41,257 nt of DNA from Bryobacterales bacterium. GTDB lineage: Bacteria; Acidobacteriota; Terriglobia; Bryobacterales; Bryobacteraceae. Within the stretch, counting starts at the first letter, position 1; the number at the start of each line of letters is the position of its first letter. Shown here in pieces: positions 31,900 through 41,084 of the stretch. Where the stretch lies: assembly GCA_003135055.1 (NCBI GenBank), contig PLDF01000088.1, positions 1 to 41,257 of the forward strand. Reading direction: 5' to 3'. The translations under genes and the position numbers were made by a program. The notes beneath the pieces were generated by a model. That model did not search any database. It was not told the DNA's origin and was given only the letters and a program-made list of their open reading frames with translations.

Positions 31900-32380
31900 C
31901 ATCAGAACGGTTAGTACGTTATGTGCGCGCACACGCACCCAATTCTCCACGCTGCAACGGCTCGCAGCGGGCTACTCCGGCGACGGTCAAGGCCCGACAC
32001 GCGCACCCGGTTCTCAAGACGCCGCTACCCCGCTTGCTGCCGGCGAAGCGTCGGGCGATGGGGCTCGCGATCCAACCCTGGTCCGTGTTCACCGGCGGAT
32101 TCACCACCGGAATCTGTTGCGAGTTGCTGCCCGCCCGGGTAATCGGTGGCGCTGCCTTGCAGGACATAGCTGCCGGGCGCCGGGAAAGGGCGTCAGGATC
32201 GTTTGCGGGGGCGCCAAGGGCGCCCGTGTCGAAGCGGGCCGCTCGCCTCGGCCCAATTCACTGTGATCGTCCCGCCTGCGGGAGACACTCGGTCCGCCAC
32301 CGTCGCCGAATAAGTCGCCGTAGCCGGTAACCGCCGTAGCCGGTAACGTGGAGATGGCCGGATCGCCGTCCGCTCCGCGT
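31900..32380 (-). pseudogene. Decayed beta-domain gene
   Basis: Short pieces in changing frames read like an Ig-like surface protein: VSPAGGTITVNWAEASGP near 32280, GSYVLQGSATDYPGGQQLAT near 32150, and IPVVNPPVNTDQGWIASPIA near 32080. No frame is long enough to be a gene. With the TolC remnant this makes 31.3-32.4 kb a decayed stretch. Confidence 0.4.
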
Positions 32381-32389
32381 GGCGGCATT

Positions 32390-33700
32390 TCACGCGCCTG
32401 AGACTTTATGGCGATCCGCCGCTTTCACAGCCAACCCACGCGCGACCGAGGTGAACTCATTTCCGGTGCGGATCCTGGCAGCGCCAAAACGTGTCTCGAA
32501 GATCCGCTGGACGGCCGGCACGAACGATGAACCGCCGGTGAGAAACACCATGTCCACGTCTTCAGCTCCGGCTCCCGACGTTGCGATGAGGGAGTCGATG
32601 CAGGCCTCGATTTGCCCAAGCTCATCCGCGATCCAATCCTCGAAATCGGTTCGTTCCACGGTAGACTGAATCTCGATGACGCCATCGGCAAACCGGAATT
32701 GAGCTACCGTATTCTCCGACAGGTCGCACTTCACCTTTTGAACCGCGCGATGCAGATCGTATCCCAGATCTTCTTTGATCAGGTGGACCAACGCTTCGAT
32801 CTTCTCGGGCTCGAATGCCGCCGGTTTGCCGCTATTCAGCATGTTCATCACGCTGCTCGTGCGCAGAAAAGAGAGGTGATGCCAGTGTTCAAGTTTGGCG
32901 TAGACCCAGTTCGGAACGGCCGGCAACACTTTTTTCATCGACCGCGCCGAGGACCCTCGCCCCAGGGCCGGGGAAACCAGATTCCGGACGATCTTGGCGT
33001 CAAAGGCGTCGCCGGCGAGTCCGACGCCGCTATTGCCGAGCAAATCCGCGGGAGTTCTGCCGCGTTTGCGGATGTGGGGGCCGACGTGCAGCAAGGAGAA
33101 GTCGCTGGTACCCCCGCCGAAGTCTCCGATCAGAATGAGCTCGTCATGATCCAGCGTGGACTCGTAGTAATGCGCCGCCGCGACCGGTTCAAGCTCGAAG
33201 GTCACCGATTCGTATCCGGCGAGGTGGAAGGCCGCCATCAGCCGTGCTTCCGCAAAGCTGTTGTCCTCTTCCTTATCGGCGCCAACGAAGCGCACCGGCC
33301 GCCCAACCACCGCGGTCTGAACCTGCATTCCAAACTGAGCCTCGGCCTTTTCCCGCAGATCGCGAAGGATCCGGGCGATGAGATCCTCAATGGTCAGGCG
33401 CCTTCCGAAAACGTCGGTGCTCTTGAGACTGCGGCTGGTGAGGAAAGACTTGAGCGATTGAACCAGGCGACCCTTCGTTTCGGCGGCAAGATACTCCTCG
33501 ATGGCAGCCGGGCCGCTCCAGGATTTGATTCTGCTAACCCCGCGGTCCTTAACTTGTTCGAGGTACAGCAAGGAGCGATAAGCATCGGTGAAACCACCCG
33601 CATGCGGAAATCGGGCAAGCTCGATTTCACCTGAGCCGTTGGCGCGAGCGATGGAGCTATTCGTCGTGCCAAAATCGATGCCGATTGCGAGTGTGCTCAT
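32390..33700 (-). CDS. YegD-like Hsp70-family protein
   Basis: A 436-residue actin-like ATPase. The nucleotide-binding motifs are in order: phosphate 1 GIDFGTTNSSIARANG (about 7-22), connect 1 FELEPVAAAHYYEST (about 172-186), phosphate 2 LIGDFGGGTSDFSLL (about 193-207), and adenosine MVFLTGGSSFVPAVQRIFE near 390. It ends soon after the ATPase domain, so the peptide-binding domain of DnaK is absent, as in E. coli YegD. It probably acts as a specialised chaperone-like ATPase of unknown client. It is monocistronic; no J-protein gene is nearby. Confidence 0.9.
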   Translation of the reverse strand: MSTLAIGIDFGTTNSSIARANGSGEIELARFPHAGGFTDAYRSLLYLEQVKDRGVSRIKSWSGPAAIEEYLAAETKGRLVQSLKSFLTSRSLKSTDVFGRRLTIEDLIARILRDLREKAEAQFGMQVQTAVVGRPVRFVGADKEEDNSFAEARLMAAFHLAGYESVTFELEPVAAAHYYESTLDHDELILIGDFGGGTSDFSLLHVGPHIRKRGRTPADLLGNSGVGLAGDAFDAKIVRNLVSPALGRGSSARSMKKVLPAVPNWVYAKLEHWHHLSFLRTSSVMNMLNSGKPAAFEPEKIEALVHLIKEDLGYDLHRAVQKVKCDLSENTVAQFRFADGVIEIQSTVERTDFEDWIADELGQIEACIDSLIATSGAGAEDVDMVFLTGGSSFVPAVQRIFETRFGAARIRTGNEFTSVARGLAVKAADRHKVSGA

Positions 33701-34291
33701 GCAGAATGCCCCGCAGGGCGAACGCGCGGAGGGCGCGAAGGCCCTGCTGTGCGTCCAGTGCGCCTTTTAGACGAAGGCTTCGATCCAGGCGGCTTGGCCG
33801 CTGCGAGAATCCGGAATCATTCTATTCTACGCAATGCGGCAAATCGCGCGTAGGTGATGGAGCGTCACCGGGCGCGTAACCGGACTGGGGAACAATGGCT
33901 GAGACCGCCGGGTTGACAGACGAAACTAGCATGGCCCGGGGCGGGCCACCCGTGATGATGAAAAGTGGGCGGGGGCTTGACAGGTTCGCTAGGCTGGAAG
34001 TACTTGGGCTGTTCGTTTGAGCGGCTATTTTCGAGACAAAGCGGCCCGCGTTGATGCGCAAGGGCTGGCTTTTTGCGGGGCAGGCGCTTTCGCCTGCCAA
34101 GTGCGGCTGAGCCTCGAAATCCCCGAAGCTGTTAAGTACCCGGCGTTGACCCGGCATCATCTGCTGGCGGCCCCACTTTCCGGCGCTGAGTCGGGAATTG
34201 CCGCTGCCTGGATCGTTTTGCGGGAGGTTGTTCCGGTAACGCCCAGCAACTCAAACCGTTGCCACCCCCGGCCACAAGGGAGCGGCGCGAT
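33701..34291. other. Non-coding gap with one hairpin
   Basis: Nothing in 33701-34291 looks like a gene. A hairpin GGCAGGCG-CTTT-CGCCTGCC lies at 34079-34098. The stretch near 34200-34291 borders the stop of the next minus-strand gene. Confidence 0.5.
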
Positions 34292-34636
34292 TCACATATC
34301 CTCACGGAGAATCGGATCGTCGCAGAGATCGACCACCATCGAGTGCGGACTCCACTCGAACCAGCGTTCGAATGCGTCCAAGCCGCGCTGATGCGGCCAT
34401 GTAGAATGCGCAACATACCAGCCATCCAGTTGGTCCTCGAAAATCTGGCCGCACTTCACTTCCAGATACGCGCGGGTGTGTTCCTCGCTCTCACATTCCT
34501 TAAGGAGATAAACCGTCGGGTCTTCCTGCAGATCTTCCAGACTCAACTCGTGGCTGGTTGGATCTACCCGATGCAGCCAATCGAGGAATGGCTTGCCGGG
34601 CCTCACTATAATTGCGGTTCGGTTGATGGCGATCAT
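34292..34636 (-). CDS. Conserved-looking hypothetical protein (114 aa)
   Basis: ATG 34636 (MIAINRTAIIVRPGKPFLDW) is chosen; upstream in-frame codons encode an unlikely Ser/Arg-rich lead. The acidic protein continues LHRVDPTSHELSLEDLQEDP, TVYLLKECESEEHTRAYLEV, IFEDQLDGWYVAHSTWPHQR and FERWFEWSPHSMVVDLCDDP. I recall similar proteins in many proteobacteria and acidobacteria (RPxxPFLDWLHxxDP start and FxxWFxWxxHSMVxDL end), but no function. It is divergent to the CcbP-like gene with 104 bases between them, so the two may share a control region. Confidence 0.72.
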   Translation of the reverse strand: MIAINRTAIIVRPGKPFLDWLHRVDPTSHELSLEDLQEDPTVYLLKECESEEHTRAYLEVKCGQIFEDQLDGWYVAHSTWPHQRGLDAFERWFEWSPHSMVVDLCDDPILREDM

Positions 34637-34740
34637 TTTGTCAGCGTCCGATTTCCCTCTCACGCGGCCTGTCGATAATATTAATTCAGGATTCCGCCGA
34701 AACCGAACGGCGATTCCGGGAGGGAGCGAAGAGAGACGGC

Positions 34741-35103
34741 ATGAGCACGAAGCGAAAAGGGAAAGACACACCGGCTAAGCAGGGCACTCGCTTGAGCAAG
34801 GCACGGCTTGATGAGCTTGTCGAAGAAGCGTTGGTCGATGCATACGGCGATTCGGAACAAGCGACCAGCTTCTACACAATGATGGAAAACGACCTCCGGT
34901 TGCCTTTTGAAACGGAGATTCTTGGCGCGGCGGCCACCGTGGAAAGCATCGATATCACCGAAGACGATCAGTTGGTGGCCGTTTGCCGGAAGGGCAAGAC
35001 CCGGCAGCGGATCTCGCTTACGGAATTGCCGCTGCCCTCGCCGCCTCCTGAGGGGGCCGAGTGGATTGTTGCCTACCGGTACTGGCGAACCGGCGACGTG
35101 TGA
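34741..35103 (+). CDS. CcbP-like calcium-binding-family protein
   Basis: A 120-residue protein with a Lys-rich N-terminus (MSTKRKGKDTPAKQGTRLSK), a helical acidic middle (LVEEALVDAYGDSEQATSFY), then LPFETEILGAAATVESIDIT, VAVCRKGKTRQRISLTELPL and a Trp/Tyr end (EWIVAYRYWRTGD). The order (LPFxxxxxG, beta strands with CRxGKxRQxIxLxELxLP, terminal Y-W) resembles the CcbP calcium-binding family. Whether it binds calcium is not shown by sequence. It is cytoplasmic and monocistronic. 35104-35307 holds no gene. Confidence 0.65.
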   Translation: MSTKRKGKDTPAKQGTRLSKARLDELVEEALVDAYGDSEQATSFYTMMENDLRLPFETEILGAAATVESIDITEDDQLVAVCRKGKTRQRISLTELPLPSPPPEGAEWIVAYRYWRTGDV

Positions 35104-35307
35104 GCGCGCGGGTCAACGAGAGCCGGACGAGCGTCGCCTTATATTGGAATGCCATCTTATGGCCAAGTTCGGCTCATGACCACCCCGGTGAAGCCGCCAG
35201 GATTCAAGCGTAGAGCGCTGCCCGAAAAGGCCGAGCGCTCGGAGCGGCTCGGGACAGCTCGGGACAGCTCCGGACAACGGGCAGGCCATGGGCCCGCGCC
35301 ACTAAGA

Positions 35308-37197
35308 CTAAGCCTCGGCTGCCAGCGAGATCATCGGCTTGTTTCTTGCCGGGCGTTTGTCCCCCGCGGCTAGGAGGTAGCCGGCGTCCCGTAAGGCGCG
35401 GCGGAATGCCGCTTCGGAGGAGGCGGCCACCACCAGGTGCCGGTCCCCGGCCAGCATGCAGTGCTTGCGGGTCCGCGTGTCGTTGGCGATTAGCGTGGCC
35501 AGCGCTGCGTCGGCGCACTCAACCAGGCGGGCAAGTCCCCGGTCGTGGACCTTGGTAGTTCGCCCGGCCACGTCGTCGAGCAGGCGCGCGACCGTGCCGG
35601 GGAGCGCCTCGCCGCTTCGCGCGGCCAGGAATTCGCGGATTTCCTCCATCTGCCGGCCCGCCTCAATGGCGGCCAACAGCTTGCCACTCTCCAGTCGCCA
35701 GACAAAGTCCGAAACGGGGGTTGCATACGCATTGAGGGCCAGGCGGTCGCTCTGCTCAAGGTCTGAACCGGCTGCCACAATCTCCATGTTCGGCAGCACC
35801 CGGAGCACCGGTTTTACCTCCATGGGCGCCGACCGATATTCCGATTCCACGTCCAGGCAATAGGCTCCGAGCGGCGTGAGCCGGAAGTACATCAGGCCGT
35901 CGTAACGGCTGAAGAAGGGGAGATCGTCCGTGCCCCACAACCCGCGGAAGTCGCGGCGAGCGCCCGCGGGCGGGATGAGCGCGACATCGATTATGCCGAG
36001 CGTGGCAGCGTACTCGAGCAGCAGGCTCATGAGGTAGCGCTGGTCAAGGAAGCCCGCACTTCCGTCATAACCGAGCGAGCCGTACTGTTGCTCGCAGATG
36101 TACAAGCCCCAGGCATCGCGGGTGGCCGAGAAGTCGTTGCCCGAGGCCTTCATGTACCGGATGAAGTCTTCGGTCGCGATCCATCCGCCGGGCGGGCACT
36201 CGGCTAGGCTATCGGCAATGGCTTCCCGCCGGCCGGACACGGCTGTGAGTCCGCGCTTTCCTTTGCCGGTTTGACCCTTGACGCAGTCGATGCGCGCCAA
36301 CTCGTCGATTATGCTCGTGTTCATCCACTTCGTCCACAGCGTGCGGATGGTCCCCGCAGCCGGTTCGGAGAGCGCCTTGCGGCCTGCCTTGGTGAGTTGC
36401 AGCTTCGTCCCCGAGAGCTGGGCGAGCCCTCCCGCCTGGATGAGCAGCGGCCAGGCGAAGGCGCGGATCGGTCCGGCGTTTTCGTCGTGCCACTGGTTCT
36501 TGGGCGGCACATGCGGGTAGTAGTCGCCCTGATCGAGGATGGCTGCTATGGCTTCGACGGTGGATGCCGACGCACGGCGCGTGCTATCGCTCACCGCCAC
36601 CTTTCCGGTATCCACAAGGCGGAGGACGGAGAGCAGCTCCCGCTGCGCCGGCCGCTCCGTCTCGTGCACGGCGAGAGGCACGTCCTCAGTCCCCGTTTCA
36701 CGGATTCGCTCCTTCTCATTCCAGCGCACGAACGGACACTCGTAGACTGGCGGGAGCCGATCGACTGCGGCGATCGCCGTCTGGCGGGGCTCCGGAACGA
36801 AGGCCATGAGCCGCGCCTTGAGATCGGCTGGCATCACTTTGTTCCGATAGAAGAAAAGGCAGAGCGCCGACGGGGTTTTGTCGTAAGTGCGCGCGCCGGG
36901 GAAGCCCCATTCCGGATCGCGGCCGTACTTGGCGCGGAACCGGACGCCCTCAAACTGCGAATTCGGCGAATGGACCGTCTCGGCTACGGCCGCACGTTGC
37001 AAATCGTCAAGGCCCTCCCAGACCGCGCGCACCCGCTCGCCCGCGAGATACCGGACAATGATCGCGATGATGTCCGCCTTTTTGCCTGACACTTTCTGCC
37101 CGGTCAGCGCGGCGAGCTTCCTGAGTTCGTCCGTGTTTACGGAATCGAGGCCGATTTCCAGGGTGGGTAATTCGTCGTCGTAGGTGTTATAGTGCAT
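35308..37197 (-). CDS. SAP / XPB-N-like helicase-associated protein
   Basis: A 629-residue protein without helicase motifs of its own. Residues ~18-52 (VNTDELRKLAALTGQKVSGK, then KADIIAIIVRYLAGE) form a SAP-type DNA-binding helix-extended-helix. Residues ~440-600 (VLRVLPNMEIVAAGSDLEQS, then FVWRLESGKLLAAIEAGRQM) resemble the XPB/Ssl2 N-terminal helicase-associated domain. The middle shows winged-helix-like stretches (AWPLLIQAGGLAQLSGTKLQ). It lies 296 bases downstream of the SWIM and SNF2 genes on the same strand, so it probably works with them on DNA. No active-site motif was found. Confidence 0.7.
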   Translation of the reverse strand: MHYNTYDDELPTLEIGLDSVNTDELRKLAALTGQKVSGKKADIIAIIVRYLAGERVRAVWEGLDDLQRAAVAETVHSPNSQFEGVRFRAKYGRDPEWGFPGARTYDKTPSALCLFFYRNKVMPADLKARLMAFVPEPRQTAIAAVDRLPPVYECPFVRWNEKERIRETGTEDVPLAVHETERPAQRELLSVLRLVDTGKVAVSDSTRRASASTVEAIAAILDQGDYYPHVPPKNQWHDENAGPIRAFAWPLLIQAGGLAQLSGTKLQLTKAGRKALSEPAAGTIRTLWTKWMNTSIIDELARIDCVKGQTGKGKRGLTAVSGRREAIADSLAECPPGGWIATEDFIRYMKASGNDFSATRDAWGLYICEQQYGSLGYDGSAGFLDQRYLMSLLLEYAATLGIIDVALIPPAGARRDFRGLWGTDDLPFFSRYDGLMYFRLTPLGAYCLDVESEYRSAPMEVKPVLRVLPNMEIVAAGSDLEQSDRLALNAYATPVSDFVWRLESGKLLAAIEAGRQMEEIREFLAARSGEALPGTVARLLDDVAGRTTKVHDRGLARLVECADAALATLIANDTRTRKHCMLAGDRHLVVAASSEAAFRRALRDAGYLLAAGDKRPARNKPMISLAAEA

Positions 37198-37320
37198 GGC
37201 TGCTCCGATGGCGCGCGGCGTGGTTCCAAAATTAGGACTTATTACGAAAAAAGACTCGTCTCGAAAAAAGGCTTGTCACAAAATACCCTTGCCATTTCGA
37301 CGCGGCGCGGGAGGACGAAG

Positions 37321-37362
37321 CGCGTTCACACGAGTGTGAACGCTGCACGCATGAGTGCGTGC
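37321..37362. repeat. REP-like double hairpin element
   Basis: Two adjacent hairpins: GCGTTCACAC-GA-GTGTGAACGC (37322-37343) and GCACGCA-TGAG-TGCGTGC (37345-37362). The 20 bases 37334-37353 occur exactly, inverted, at 24451-24470, so the element is dispersed. It lies in the 295-base gap between the SWIM gene and the SAP/XPB-like gene, with no gene in 37198-37492. Confidence 0.75.
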
Positions 37363-37492
37363 GCCACGAAACGGCCTGACAACATCTACCCGTCGGCTAT
37401 TCTCCTTTTTACCTTTGCTATTCTCCCACTTGCCTTGCCATTCTCTTATGTGCTTTGGCGCGAGCCGGCCGGCGCCGCGGCAGCGTACGTTT

Positions 37493-38335
37493 TCACTTTG
37501 GCGGCGCCTTCGGCCGGGAGGCGGGCTTCGCCGCCGGTTTCCGGGGCTTTTCCGCGACTGGCGGTTTACCGGGCTTGCTCTTTCCAGCACTTACTACCGT
37601 GGTCTTTTTGGCGGCGGCTCCTTGGGCCATGTCCAAACCAAAGATGCCGGACAGGTCGCCGCCACCAAGGATCTTCGATGCAGCCGGAGCTTTGGCCAAG
37701 GACGCCGCTTTACCAGCTTTAGTTATGAGCTCGGCGTGGTCCACGTCATGCAGCCGGAACAGCAGCTCGGGTTGCCGGTCAAACCGCGCGCCGATGCCAT
37801 AGAGCACCGCGGCAACATGCTTGCACATATCCGCCCAGTCGGGGCAACTGCACGAAAGCGCGATCTCTTTCGGCGATGGGAACAGGCCCGTATTCTGCCT
37901 GCAGATCCTTTCCATGACGCCCTTGGAGAACCGCCCCTGAAGAAGCTCGACCAGCGAATCGATCGCGCCCGAACAGTCCGTGCAGATGGATTGCCAGCGA
38001 GCCTTCGCGACTGGAGTAACCTTCACCGTGACCTTGTAAATTTCCGTGCCGCTGACCAGCGCATTGATCGTGCCGGGAGCGATTTGCAGATCGATCACCG
38101 AACCGTTGCGCACATAGCTGCGCCCGCGCGGCAACCGGTTGGCAAAATCGCTATAGCGCTCGAGGTTATCGCACCAAGCCTCGCCCCAGAAGGTCTCGAC
38201 GATGGTGCGGCCTTCCACGATTACCGGCGAGACGAGCTGCCCTTTCTTCTTGCGCTTCTCCATCTCGCGGGCCGCTTTCCGCCGCCGCTCCGCCACCGAT
38301 ACATAAGGTCTCCATCCGTAGCCGCCGTAACCCAT
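37493..38335 (-). CDS. SWIM zinc-finger protein
   Basis: A 280-residue protein. The SWIM motif is CSCPDWADMCKHVAAVLYGI (about residues 161-180), with ligands Cys-x-Cys ... Cys-x-His. The N-terminal ~150 residues (TFWGEAWCDNLERYSDFANR, then GRSYVRNGSVIDLQIAPGTI) are the usual domain of this bacterial family, with the WGxxWCxxLExY pattern. The last ~60 residues are a Lys/Pro/Ala tail (SKPGKPPVAEKPRKPAAKPA), which may bind DNA. It starts 4 bases after the SNF2 gene and is probably a partner subunit, the DNA- or protein-binding finger of the complex. Confidence 0.9.
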   Translation of the reverse strand: MGYGGYGWRPYVSVAERRRKAAREMEKRKKKGQLVSPVIVEGRTIVETFWGEAWCDNLERYSDFANRLPRGRSYVRNGSVIDLQIAPGTINALVSGTEIYKVTVKVTPVAKARWQSICTDCSGAIDSLVELLQGRFSKGVMERICRQNTGLFPSPKEIALSCSCPDWADMCKHVAAVLYGIGARFDRQPELLFRLHDVDHAELITKAGKAASLAKAPAASKILGGGDLSGIFGLDMAQGAAAKKTTVVSAGKSKPGKPPVAEKPRKPAAKPASRPKAPPK

Positions 38336-38339
38336 CGAT

Positions 38340-41084
38340 TTACGCCTCCTTCAGTGCCTTATTCATGTCGAGCGCAACCAGTCTGAGCAACTCCTCGTCT
38401 TTCATCTCCGTCAGCAGCAGATCGGCGCCGCCTTCCAGCAAGCTGGTCGAAAGCTGGCGCTTGGATTCAATCAGCTCGTCGATTTTCTCTTCTACAGTAC
38501 CCCGGCAAACGAATTTATGCACCAAAACGTTTTTGGTCTGGCCGATGCGGAAGGCGCGGTCCGTGGCCTGGTTCTCCACCGCGGGGTTCCACCAGCGATC
38601 GAAGTGCACTACATGCGACGCGGCCGTGAGGTTCAGGCCCGATCCACCCGCCTTGAGCGAGAGTACGAAGAACCGTTCGGCTTCGTCTTCCTGAAAGCGG
38701 CGCACCAGCTCTTTGCGCTTCTTGACCTCCGTGGCTCCATGCAGCACCAGGCCTGGCCCTCCGAAGACCGAGCCGAGGAATGCCGCCAGGGGAGCCGTCA
38801 CCTCGCGAAACTGGGTGAAGACGAGCATCTTTTCCTGCTTGGCGGCGATCACTTCGGCGATCTCGCGCAAGCGTCCCCATTTGCCGCTGTCGTCTTCGCT
38901 CCACGCGCCGTCGCCGAGCCACTGCGAAGGATGGTTGCAGATCTGCTTGAAGCGCATCAGAAACGACAATACCAAGCCCCTGCGCCGAATCCCCGTGGCC
39001 TCCGCAAGCTGCTGGCCCAGGTCCAGCACCGCCTGTTCGTAGAGGGCCGCCTGTTTCCGGCTGAGCGGGCAGAAGGCTTTGATCTCGGTCTTGTCCGGCA
39101 AGTCCGCGATCACAGATTTATCGGTCTTCAACCGCCGCAAAATGTACGGCCGCACCAACTCGCGTAGAGGACCGTAGGAACCGTCGCGTCTTTCCGCAAG
39201 GCGTTTGGTGAAGCGCGTAAACTCTTTCGCCGACCCCAGCAGGCCGGGGTTGACGAAGTCGAAAATGGACCACAAATCGCCCAGCCGGTTCTCGACGGGC
39301 GTGCCCGTGAGCGCCAGTCTGGCGCGCGCGTTGAGCTTTTTGACCGCGCGAGTTTGCCGGGCGTCCGGATTCTTGATGGCCTGCGCTTCGTCGAGGACGA
39401 CCAGCCGCCAGGAGCGCTCCGCGATCCACGGAATGCGGAGCAGCGAGCCGTAACTGGTGATCACCAGATCCACATCCCGCAGGCGCTCCGCTGCGAGGGC
39501 CTTGAGCTCGGCCGCCGGAAGCGCGGAGGGATGGGCGATGAGCGCCTTCAGGCCGGGCGCAAAGCGTTCCATCTCAGAAGCCCAGTTGGCGAGCAGCGAA
39601 GCCGGAGCTACCAGCAGGCTTGGGAGCAGGCTTGGGGGCGAACTTCGCTCTGGCTTACCCTGGCGCTTCAGGACGAGCAGCAGCGAAAGCACCTGAATGG
39701 TTTTGCCCAGCCCCATGTCGTCGGCAAGACACGCGCCGAGACCGAGCTTGGCGAGCAGATAGAGCCAGCGCACGCCCACTTGCTGGTAAGGCCGCAGCGT
39801 GCCGTTCAGGGCTGGCCCGGGGTCGATATTCCCCAGCCCTTCCGGGCCGCGCAGCCCTTGCAGCGTCTCCGCGAGCCAGGGACCCGCGACCACCTGAGAC
39901 CAGTCGGCATCGGGGCCGTCGTCGGCGGGGGCGGCGTCGTCAGTACCGGCGCCGGAAACATTGGCTCCCGCGACCAATCGCATGGCGTCCCCGAAGGCGA
40001 GACCGTTCTCGGCTGCGGTCCTCTCGACCTCGCGGAAGCGCTCGATCATGCGGCCCAGTTGATCCCGATCGATTTCAACCCAGCGCCCCCGCACCAGCGC
40101 GAGCCCGTCGGACTTGGCCAACAACTCGTTAATCTCGCGTTCAGTGAGCCGCTCGCCATCGAGCGTCACTTCCATGCGGAAATCGAGAAGCGCTTCCTGG
40201 CCGAATCCCGTGGGCGCCTTGCCACCGACAGAGCCCGTCACGCGCGGCCGCGGCGGCCGGTTGCCTCGCCATATCGCGGGCATTCGGACCACGACGCCCG
40301 CCGTCTCCAGTTGCGGAACGTCTCTCAAGAGCTGCATGGCCTCGCTGGGGGTCCACCGCAGCGGATGGAAGATCTCACCCGCATCGACCATGGTCTTCAA
40401 CCAGAGACAGCTCTGGGACGCCCGCTGCACGGGGAGAAGCAGCGACAAGAGACGGTCTTTGTTGGCCGCGCCGGCGTATTCGCTCAGAGCCTGACCGAGC
40501 GGCAGATGCTGAGCTTTGGCGTGCTTCGACAACTGGGTGGTATAGGTTGCGAGAAAGGCAAACGGCGCATCCGTGTCCTGACGGTTTTCGGCAAGATTGA
40601 AATGTACGCGGCCGACCAGGTTCCACGCCGGGTTGCGGCGCTTGAGAAATTCCTGAACCCCGCAGGCGGATTCGGACAGCTCAAGGCGGAAGGCGGCATC
40701 GAGATCGCGCCACAAAGCATCGAGGACCGCGGCCGTGAGATATTCCGCTCCAACCATGGGAGGCACGGCTAGCGCCATCCAGCTCAACTCTTCATCCGGA
40801 GGTTGCGGGACACGCAACTTCTGCGGCGGCGCTTCGACATCCGGCTGGGTGCAGAGGGCCGTCACATAGCGCGCGCCGAATTCGCGCCAGTAGGAGTAAA
40901 CGGGAGGCAGCGCAGTGCCGGCTTCATCGGCCCCCAGTTGGAGAAGGCCATGGCCCGGCCCGCGGTCGAAAGCATCGCGCAAGCGCCGGGCCAGCGCAGC
41001 TTCCAGGGAGGGCGCGCCTTCCTCATGGGCCAAGACGAGATGGCCGTGCGGACTTAGGGCCAGAGTGAGAGTGGCAGAGTCCAT
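38340..41084 (-). CDS. SNF2-family DNA helicase/translocase
   Basis: A 914-residue SF2 ATPase. The N-terminal ~420 residues are the bacterial SNF2-associated region (DGLALVRGRWVEIDRDQLGR is typical). ATPase motifs in order: Walker A DDMGLGKTIQVLSLLL near 455, motif II VVLDEAQAIKNPDARQTRAV near 560, motif III LTGTPVENRLGDLWSIFDFV, and motifs V-VI AGGSGLNLTAASHVVHFDRW, then WNPAVENQATDRAFRIGQTK near 830. It translocates on double-stranded DNA to displace proteins. It is the first gene of the cluster; 41085-41257 has no gene and ends in a GACGCAGAGACGCAGAGA repeat. Confidence 0.95.
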   Translation of the reverse strand: MDSATLTLALSPHGHLVLAHEEGAPSLEAALARRLRDAFDRGPGHGLLQLGADEAGTALPPVYSYWREFGARYVTALCTQPDVEAPPQKLRVPQPPDEELSWMALAVPPMVGAEYLTAAVLDALWRDLDAAFRLELSESACGVQEFLKRRNPAWNLVGRVHFNLAENRQDTDAPFAFLATYTTQLSKHAKAQHLPLGQALSEYAGAANKDRLLSLLLPVQRASQSCLWLKTMVDAGEIFHPLRWTPSEAMQLLRDVPQLETAGVVVRMPAIWRGNRPPRPRVTGSVGGKAPTGFGQEALLDFRMEVTLDGERLTEREINELLAKSDGLALVRGRWVEIDRDQLGRMIERFREVERTAAENGLAFGDAMRLVAGANVSGAGTDDAAPADDGPDADWSQVVAGPWLAETLQGLRGPEGLGNIDPGPALNGTLRPYQQVGVRWLYLLAKLGLGACLADDMGLGKTIQVLSLLLVLKRQGKPERSSPPSLLPSLLVAPASLLANWASEMERFAPGLKALIAHPSALPAAELKALAAERLRDVDLVITSYGSLLRIPWIAERSWRLVVLDEAQAIKNPDARQTRAVKKLNARARLALTGTPVENRLGDLWSIFDFVNPGLLGSAKEFTRFTKRLAERRDGSYGPLRELVRPYILRRLKTDKSVIADLPDKTEIKAFCPLSRKQAALYEQAVLDLGQQLAEATGIRRRGLVLSFLMRFKQICNHPSQWLGDGAWSEDDSGKWGRLREIAEVIAAKQEKMLVFTQFREVTAPLAAFLGSVFGGPGLVLHGATEVKKRKELVRRFQEDEAERFFVLSLKAGGSGLNLTAASHVVHFDRWWNPAVENQATDRAFRIGQTKNVLVHKFVCRGTVEEKIDELIESKRQLSTSLLEGGADLLLTEMKDEELLRLVALDMNKALKEA

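Noticed and set aside
32612..33634. 340-residue plus-strand frame
   Set aside because: Lies wholly opposite the Hsp70-family gene, whose motifs are unmistakable.
39354..40772. 472-residue plus-strand frame
   Set aside because: Antisense to the SNF2 gene; no domain and Arg/Gln/Pro-rich shadow composition.
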